Assembly: GCA_034420695.1 (NCBI GenBank)
Contig: DAOULB010000012.1
Span: 1-64,000, forward strand
Length of the DNA: 64,000 bases
From: Io17-Chloro-G2 sp034420695
Lineage (GTDB): Bacteria > Chloroflexota > Dehalococcoidia > Lucifugimonadales > UBA3495
Direction: 5' to 3'
The notes under the pieces are model-generated. The model had not been told where the DNA came from. It saw only the letters and a list, made by a program, of their open reading frames with translations, and made no database searches. The stretch's first letter is position 1. The number at the start of each line of letters is the position of its first letter. The translations under genes and the position numbers were made by a program. Below are positions 58,788 to 64,000 of this stretch, piece after piece.

Positions 58788-58832
58788 TACCTTCCCGGCT
58801 TGGACCCTTACGTCAGAGCCGGGTATTTTTTT
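58788..58832 (+). terminator. terminator of the cobalamin riboswitch
   Basis: CCCGGCT (58794-58800) pairs with AGCCGGG (58817-58823), flanked by TACC/GGTA-like bases, and a T7 run follows. It lies 20 nt before the first coding gene. Confidence 0.9.
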
Positions 58833-58851
58833 GCCCCGAGTTAATAGTTAA

Positions 58852-59553
58852 ATGACAATCGCTCCCAACCAGACATCCGTAACCGTCGTAGCCGTTGGCC
58901 CCGGCGATCCCAGGTTTTTGACCCTGGCCGGGCGGGAAGCCCTGCGGAACGCCGACATTGTGGTCGGGTTCAAGACGGTGCTGGACGTGGTCCAAGACTG
59001 GACCGGAGAAGCCGATGTCCGGCCCATGTCCTACCGGGACCAGGAAGAGGTGCTGCAGGAGGCGGCGGCCCAAGCCGCCAAGGGGAAACGGTGCGTGGTC
59101 TGCTGCTGGGGCGACCTCAACGTTTCGGCCCGGGAACTGCTCCAGCGAGTCAGGAACAAGGTGGACCGGCTTGACCTGATTCCGGGGGTCAGCTCGATCC
59201 AAATAGCCTGCGCCCGCTCCGGAATCTCACTGGAAGACGCAGTTTTCATCACCCTGCACCAGCGGAAAGAACCCGAAGAAGCCCTTGGCGAGCTGGTGCA
59301 CTACCTCCGGGACAACCGGCGCCACGTTATCCTGCTGCCCCGGCCCTGGGACCTGATGCCTGCTCAAATTGCCGGCGACCTGCTGTCCCAAGGCATACCG
59401 GGAGACCGCCCGGCGGCCGTTTACCAGCGGTTGACACTGGAAGGAGAGGAGCGGTGGCAGGGGTCCCTTCAAGAGTGCGCCGCCATCACCAGTGAGTTCA
59501 GCGACCTCTCGATAATGGTGTTCCCTATCGAACCATCCGACCCTGCCCACTAG
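58852..59553 (+). CDS. cbiE: precorrin-6Y/cobalt-precorrin-7 C5-methyltransferase (CbiE/CobL N-domain type)
   Basis: The 233-aa protein has the SAM-dependent tetrapyrrole methyltransferase fold: VTVVAVGPGDPRFLTLAGRE at the N terminus, then DIVVGFKTVLDVV, VVCCWGDLNVSA, LIPGVSSIQIACARSGISLE and HVILLPRPWDLMPAQIAGDL. It ends without a CobL C-terminal (CbiT) domain. It methylates the corrin ring in B12 synthesis. No clear ribosome site is seen. It is the first gene behind the cobalamin riboswitch and precedes cobN by 43 nt. Confidence 0.85.
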   Translation: MTIAPNQTSVTVVAVGPGDPRFLTLAGREALRNADIVVGFKTVLDVVQDWTGEADVRPMSYRDQEEVLQEAAAQAAKGKRCVVCCWGDLNVSARELLQRVRNKVDRLDLIPGVSSIQIACARSGISLEDAVFITLHQRKEPEEALGELVHYLRDNRRHVILLPRPWDLMPAQIAGDLLSQGIPGDRPAAVYQRLTLEGEERWQGSLQECAAITSEFSDLSIMVFPIEPSDPAH

Positions 59554-59596
59554 AACGAAAGTTGAGGATTTTTCCGACCCGGTTAAGCTCCTGAAC

Positions 59597-62500
59597 ATGC
59601 CAGCCAGACGAAAGAACATACTGTTGATTACAACCGCCGACACCGACATTCTCACGGCGGAACGGGCAGTGGCCGGCCTCCCCAAGGGGTTTGCCAGGTT
59701 GACCGCCTACAACCCGTCGATGGCCGCAACCCCCGATGCCCAAGCAGAACTGGTCGACGCTGCTTCAAAAGCTGACGTGGTGGTGCTCCGCCTCCTTGGC
59801 GGGAAGCAGGCGATGCCGGAGGCCTTCGAGCCCCTGGTTCGGCTCTGCCATAACCGGGGCATACCCCTCATCGCCTGCCCGGGACACGAGGAGTGGGACC
59901 AGGACCTGGTCGCCGCCTGCACCGTTCCTCCTGCCGAGGTTGATGACGTCTTCTCCTATCTAATACGCGGCGGCGTTCAGAACTTCCAGAATCTCTTCCT
60001 GTTCCTCAGCGACTCCTACCTCGGTACCGAATACGGCCACGAGGCGCCGGCCTCCCTGGACTGGGAAGGAATCTACCATCCCGAACTGGGCGACCGGTTT
60101 GAGACCCAGGACATAGAAGGGTACATCGCCCAGAGGTTCCAGCCCGGCCTGCCAGCCGTGGGGCTGCTGTTCTACCGGGCCCACTGGATGAGCGGCAACC
60201 TGAAGCCCATCGACGCCCTGATATCCCGTTTGGAGCGGCTTGGGGCGAATGTATTGCCGGTCTTCAGCTACAGCTTGAAGCACAACCCGGAATCAGGGGA
60301 TGAGACCAACCGCACCTTCACCAAGTTTTTGTCGGACGAGAACGGCGCTCCGCGGGTGGACTGTGTCATCAACACGATGGCAATGTCGATGAGCGACATC
60401 AGCGCCGAGGGGCCTGCCATAGCTTCCCCGGTGGACTACTTGGAGCGGCTGGACGTGCCCATGGTGCAGGGAATAATCAGCACCGGCACCGAGGAAGAGT
60501 GGCTGGAAAGCCCCTTGGGACTGGGCCCCATCGACACCGCTATGAGCGTGGCACTGCCCGAATTCGACGGCCGCTTGATTTCCGTCCCCATTTCTTTCAA
60601 AGAGGAGACCAAGGCCTCACCCCGGGGGGGCCTGCAGGCCCGCATCCAGCAGTACGTGCCTCGCCAGGACCGTGTGGACTTGGTGGCCGGGCTGGCAGTC
60701 AAGTGGGCCAAGCTCCGCTCCAAGTCCAACGAAGAAAAGCGCATCGCCATAGTCCTGAGCAACTACCCAACCAAGGACGCTCGAATCGGCAACGCCGTGG
60801 GCTTGGACACCCCGGCATCGGTAATCCGGATACTCCACGCCATGAAGGACGCCGGTTACCGGGTGGAGGACATCCCGGAATCCCCGGATGAACTGGTGCA
60901 CCGCATCATCGAGCGTTGCAGCAACGACGTTGACTCCCTTACCGAAGAGCAGCTGAGGCTGGCGGTGGGCCACGTAACCGCTCGCGAGTACCGGCAGAGG
61001 TTCCAGGCCTTCCCCGCACAAGTAAAGGAAGAGCTTCAGGAGTCCTGGGGGGAGCCACCGGGAAAGGTGTACCGGTCGGGGGACGGTCTGGCCATTGCCG
61101 GCATACAGCTTGGCAATATTTTCGTCGGCCTGCAGCCGCCCCGGGGCTTCGGCGAGAACCCCATCGCCATCTACCACAGCCCTGACCTGGCGCCAACCCA
61201 CCACTACCTGGCTTACTACCAGTGGATAAGGGACACCTTCAAGGCCGACGCCATGGTCCACGTGGGCAAGCACGGCACCCTGGAATGGATGCCGGGCAAA
61301 GGCATCGGCCTGTCGGAGTCCTGCTACCCCGAGGTTGCCTTGGGAGACCTGCCCCTGTTTTACCCTTTCATCATCAACAACCCAGGCGAGGGCGCCCAAG
61401 CCAAGCGGCGGGCCCACGCCGCCGTTGTGGACCACCTGATTCCGGCCATGACCTCCGCCGACGGCTACGGTGACATAGCCCGGCTGGAACAGTTGATGGA
61501 CGAGCACTACCAGTGCCAGACCCTGGACCCCTCCAAGCTCCCCCTGTTGGAAAAACAGATCTGGGAACTCACCCAGCAGGCGGAATTGAACCGGGACCTG
61601 GGAATCTACGACCAGCCGGAGGACTTCGGCGAGTTCATCCTGGAAATTGACGGCTACCTCTGCGAGCTGAAAGACGCCCAGATAAAGGACGGGCTCCACA
61701 TTCTGGGCGAGACGCCCCAAGGGGAGCAGATGGTCGGGCTTCTCAGCAACCTGACCCGGCTCCAGAACGCCAACCAAGTGCCCAGCCTCAGGGGGGCCTT
61801 GGCCCAAGACCTTGGACTGGACTATGGGAACCTGATAGAGAACCCGGGAATGCCTGTCAGTGGCAAAGTTCCCGAGGTGCTGGCCGCCCTGGACACCGAA
61901 ACCCCGGCACGGACCCAGGGAGACTTGCTGGAACGCCTCGAAGTGCTGGGCCGCCGGGCATTTGAACTGCTGTTGGCGCGGGAGTTCCGGCCGGAGGCTG
62001 TGCCGCAAGTGGTGGAAGAATTGCTCGGCTGCCGCGGCCCCGCTGCCGAAGGTGTGCTTGCCTTCGTCGCGGCAACGGTGTACCCGGCCCTGCTGAGGAC
62101 ACCGGAAGAAATAGAGAATCTCATAAAGGGCTTGGAAGGCCGTTTTGTGCCGCCCGGCCCCAGCGGGGCCCCTACCAGGGGCATGGCCAACATCCTGCCC
62201 ACCGGACGGAACTTCTACTCGGTGGACCCCAAGACCATTCCCTCGCCGGCAGCTTGGGAAACCGGCCAAGCCCTGGCCAACGCCCTGCTGGAGAAGTACC
62301 TGGACGAAGAGGGCTCATACCCCGAAATGGTAGGGCTGGTGGTCTGGGGCACCTCGGCCATGCGCACCCACGGGGACGACATTGCCCAGATTCTTGCCCT
62401 CTTGGGTGTCCGCCCGGTCTGGCAGGCCGAAAGCCGGAGGGTGGTGGGCCTGGAAGTGGTGTCATTAGAAGAGCTGGGCCGGCCTCGCATCGACGTGACG

Positions 62501-63496
62501 GTGCGAATCAGCGGCTTCTTCCGCGACGCATTCCCCAACCTCATAAACCTGCTGGACCAAGCAGTGGAGATGGTGGCCGCCTTGGACGAGCCCCCGGAGG
62601 ACAACCTGGTCGTCAAGCACTTGCAGCAAGACCGGGAAGCCACTTCTTCGGGCACCGCTCCCGGAAAGGCCGGAGAAGAAGGTTCCTCCCCTGCCCCGGC
62701 CCAGGAGTCCAAGGCCGCTTCCCTGTTCCGGATTTTCGGCAGCAAGCCGGGCACCTACGGTGCAGGAATCCTGCCGGTGATAGAAGAACGAAACTGGGAA
62801 ACGGTCCACGACTTGGCCGAGGTGTATGCCGCTTGGGGCGGCTACGCCTATACCCGCCAGGAGCACGGGGTCAACGCCAGGCAGGAATTCCGCCGCCGTT
62901 TCAGCCAGATAGTAGTGGCCGCCAAGAACCAGGACAACCGGGAGCACGACATATTCGACAGCGACGACTACATGCAGTACCACGGCGGCATGATTGCCAC
63001 GGTACGGGCCTTGACCGGGCGCAACCCCCGGCAGTTCTTCGGCGATAGCGCCGACCCTTCCCGCTCCAAGGTGAGAGATTTGGAAGACGAAGCCCGCCGG
63101 GTATTCCGCACCAGGGTGGTCAATCCCAAGTGGGTGGATTCCATGAAGCGCCACGGCTACAAGGGCGCCTTCGAACTGGCCGCCACCGTCGATTACATGT
63201 TCGGCTACGACGCCACCGCCCAAGTGGTGGAGGATTGGATGTACGCCGGCGTCACCGAGTCCTACGTTCTGGACCCCGAAACCCGGGAGTTCTTCATGCA
63301 GAGCAACCCCTGGGCCTTGAAGAGCGTGGTGGAACGGCTGTTGGAGGCTATTCAGCGGGAACTCTGGGAGAACCCCCCGGAGGATATGAAGAACAGGCTG
63401 GAGGAACTGTACCTGCAACTGGAAGCAGACTTGGAAGCGCGGCAAGAAGGGCTGCGGGCCGGTGCTTCGTCGCCCGGAGCAACAGCCAATGGCTGA
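59597..63496 (+). CDS. cobN: cobaltochelatase subunit CobN
   Basis: The 1299-aa protein is the large subunit of the ATP-dependent aerobic cobaltochelatase, related to ChlH/BchH. Visible motifs: MHVGKHGTLEWMPGKGIGLS, FYPFIINNPGEGAQAKRRAH, GYGDIARLEQLMDEHYQCQT, PTGRNFYSVDPKTIPSPAAW, VVWGTSAMRTHGDDIAQILA, NPKWVDSMKRHGYKGAFELA. It inserts Co2+ into hydrogenobyrinic acid a,c-diamide with CobS and CobT, neither of which is in the window. Around residues 1015-1050 there is an Ala/Gly/Pro-rich insertion (KAGEEGSSPAPAQESKAASL). A short Ala/Gly tail ends the protein. Confidence 0.95.
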   Translation: MPARRKNILLITTADTDILTAERAVAGLPKGFARLTAYNPSMAATPDAQAELVDAASKADVVVLRLLGGKQAMPEAFEPLVRLCHNRGIPLIACPGHEEWDQDLVAACTVPPAEVDDVFSYLIRGGVQNFQNLFLFLSDSYLGTEYGHEAPASLDWEGIYHPELGDRFETQDIEGYIAQRFQPGLPAVGLLFYRAHWMSGNLKPIDALISRLERLGANVLPVFSYSLKHNPESGDETNRTFTKFLSDENGAPRVDCVINTMAMSMSDISAEGPAIASPVDYLERLDVPMVQGIISTGTEEEWLESPLGLGPIDTAMSVALPEFDGRLISVPISFKEETKASPRGGLQARIQQYVPRQDRVDLVAGLAVKWAKLRSKSNEEKRIAIVLSNYPTKDARIGNAVGLDTPASVIRILHAMKDAGYRVEDIPESPDELVHRIIERCSNDVDSLTEEQLRLAVGHVTAREYRQRFQAFPAQVKEELQESWGEPPGKVYRSGDGLAIAGIQLGNIFVGLQPPRGFGENPIAIYHSPDLAPTHHYLAYYQWIRDTFKADAMVHVGKHGTLEWMPGKGIGLSESCYPEVALGDLPLFYPFIINNPGEGAQAKRRAHAAVVDHLIPAMTSADGYGDIARLEQLMDEHYQCQTLDPSKLPLLEKQIWELTQQAELNRDLGIYDQPEDFGEFILEIDGYLCELKDAQIKDGLHILGETPQGEQMVGLLSNLTRLQNANQVPSLRGALAQDLGLDYGNLIENPGMPVSGKVPEVLAALDTETPARTQGDLLERLEVLGRRAFELLLAREFRPEAVPQVVEELLGCRGPAAEGVLAFVAATVYPALLRTPEEIENLIKGLEGRFVPPGPSGAPTRGMANILPTGRNFYSVDPKTIPSPAAWETGQALANALLEKYLDEEGSYPEMVGLVVWGTSAMRTHGDDIAQILALLGVRPVWQAESRRVVGLEVVSLEELGRPRIDVTVRISGFFRDAFPNLINLLDQAVEMVAALDEPPEDNLVVKHLQQDREATSSGTAPGKAGEEGSSPAPAQESKAASLFRIFGSKPGTYGAGILPVIEERNWETVHDLAEVYAAWGGYAYTRQEHGVNARQEFRRRFSQIVVAAKNQDNREHDIFDSDDYMQYHGGMIATVRALTGRNPRQFFGDSADPSRSKVRDLEDEARRVFRTRVVNPKWVDSMKRHGYKGAFELAATVDYMFGYDATAQVVEDWMYAGVTESYVLDPETREFFMQSNPWALKSVVERLLEAIQRELWENPPEDMKNRLEELYLQLEADLEARQEGLRAGASSPGATANG

Positions 63497-63540
63497 CCGC
63501 CAGACCGGGCATTCTTTTCAGTTCAGGTTGGACTGTTGCA

Positions 63541-63568
63541 TTGCTTTGCCGCCAATAAGCCATATAAT
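63541..63568 (+). promoter_or_regulatory. candidate promoter of the last gene
   Basis: TATAAT (63563-63568) with TTGCTT 16 nt upstream (63541-63546), 30 nt before the start codon. Confidence 0.5.
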
Positions 63569-63598
63569 TGCGGAATCCACCCCTAGGGAAGGGACGCA

Positions 63599-64000
63599 AT
63601 GGAAGTAGCGCTGGAACTGGTGAGAGAGTTGGCCCGCGACGACAAGGTCATGTGGGTCGTGGGCGGCGGCGACGTGGTCAGCGAAAACGAGTCCAAGGGC
63701 ATAAAGGAGCCGGAGTTCAACAACGGATTTGTCACTGTAGAGGCCGACAACTGGCACTTCCACCTGAAGATAGAGGACGTGACCGGAATCCAGTTTGTCG
63801 AAGCGGAGAGCCACGGAGACTTGCTCTCTTACTATGTGCGCTTCTCCAACGAAAAAGAGGAGACCATGCTGCGGGGATACTTTCCCAATCCGTACCTAGA
63901 CGCCTCGCTCAACCGCACCGAACTGCAACCGGATAAGCTCGAACAATTCGAGGCGATGCGAGACCGGTACGTGGGACGGGACGGCATCGTGTTTGTTCGG
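63599..64000 (+). CDS. uncharacterised protein, C terminus beyond window
   Basis: An ATG at 63599 with GGGAAGGGA about 4-10 nt upstream opens a frame that stays open to the window edge (134 codons). The product begins MEVALELVRELARDDKVMWV and includes TVEADNWHFHLKIEDVTGIQ and SYYVRFSNEKEETMLRGYFP. I do not recognise the family with certainty; the length and context near cobN suggest a tetrapyrrole- or metal-related role, but that is inference. Another reading frame over the same bases (63568-63936) is a shadow. Confidence 0.7.
   Translation, partial: MEVALELVRELARDDKVMWVVGGGDVVSENESKGIKEPEFNNGFVTVEADNWHFHLKIEDVTGIQFVEAESHGDLLSYYVRFSNEKEETMLRGYFPNPYLDASLNRTELQPDKLEQFEAMRDRYVGRDGIVFVR

Noticed and set aside
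60617..62269. 550-aa minus-strand open frame
   Set aside because: Antisense to cobN; product is Gly/His/Val-rich shadow sequence.

Overview
The window looks like a GC-rich bacterial chromosome segment, most likely Chloroflexota and plausibly the SAR202/Dehalococcoidia branch. This taxonomic call is an inference. It rests on the mix of LLM-class flavin monooxygenase, single-subunit xanthine-dehydrogenase-family enzyme, paired acyl-CoA dehydrogenases, fused EtfB-EtfA and CobN, and on ribosomal proteins with lineage-specific extensions. I saw no rRNA, tRNA, CRISPR array, insertion sequence or integrase gene.

Layout. 1-15351 is mostly catabolic and accessory: a DUF1800 fragment, an LLM oxidoreductase, an unknown 616-aa protein, an amidohydrolase, a molybdopterin dehydrogenase, an MFS carrier, a Uma2 protein, a YdjM-like membrane protein, a YHS protein and two acyl-CoA dehydrogenases with a PaREP1/HEPN-like gene between them. 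15352-15974 is non-coding and repeat-rich (98-nt and 14-nt repeats), followed by a membrane protein gene. 17448-22632 is a lower-GC island with four overlapping or abutting genes: PAPS-reductase-like PP-loop enzyme, SF2 helicase, GHKL/MORC-like ATPase and PLD nuclease. It is bounded by a 43-bp direct repeat of the 3' end of the adjacent MFS gene. This is the best candidate for an undescribed defence system in the window.

22633-27234 carries an MFS gene, fused ETF and nicotinate phosphoribosyltransferase. 27545-29331 is a second lower-GC insertion, a type II restriction-modification pair (D12-class adenine methylase and NotI-like endonuclease). 29405-34806 is a methyl-cycle operon (mtnA, mtnP, rhodanese, ahcY, metK) behind a SAM-I riboswitch with an intrinsic terminator. 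A phosphohexomutase follows.

36370-58341 is one long minus-strand ribosomal super-operon (str, S10, spc, alpha and L13/S9 clusters in series) read from a consensus promoter in front of rpsL. It lacks tuf, carries a PaREP1/HEPN-like gene between map and infA, has short tandem repeats in several intergenic gaps, and encodes several proteins with long acidic or low-complexity extensions. Divergent from it, with the -35 boxes 4 bp apart, a second promoter drives a cobalamin riboswitch and terminator, a CbiE-like methyltransferase, CobN and a final partial gene that runs off the window.

Coordinates of several starts differ from the longest open frame because a Shine-Dalgarno sequence, a riboswitch or family alignment decides them. 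The reasons are given in each entry.
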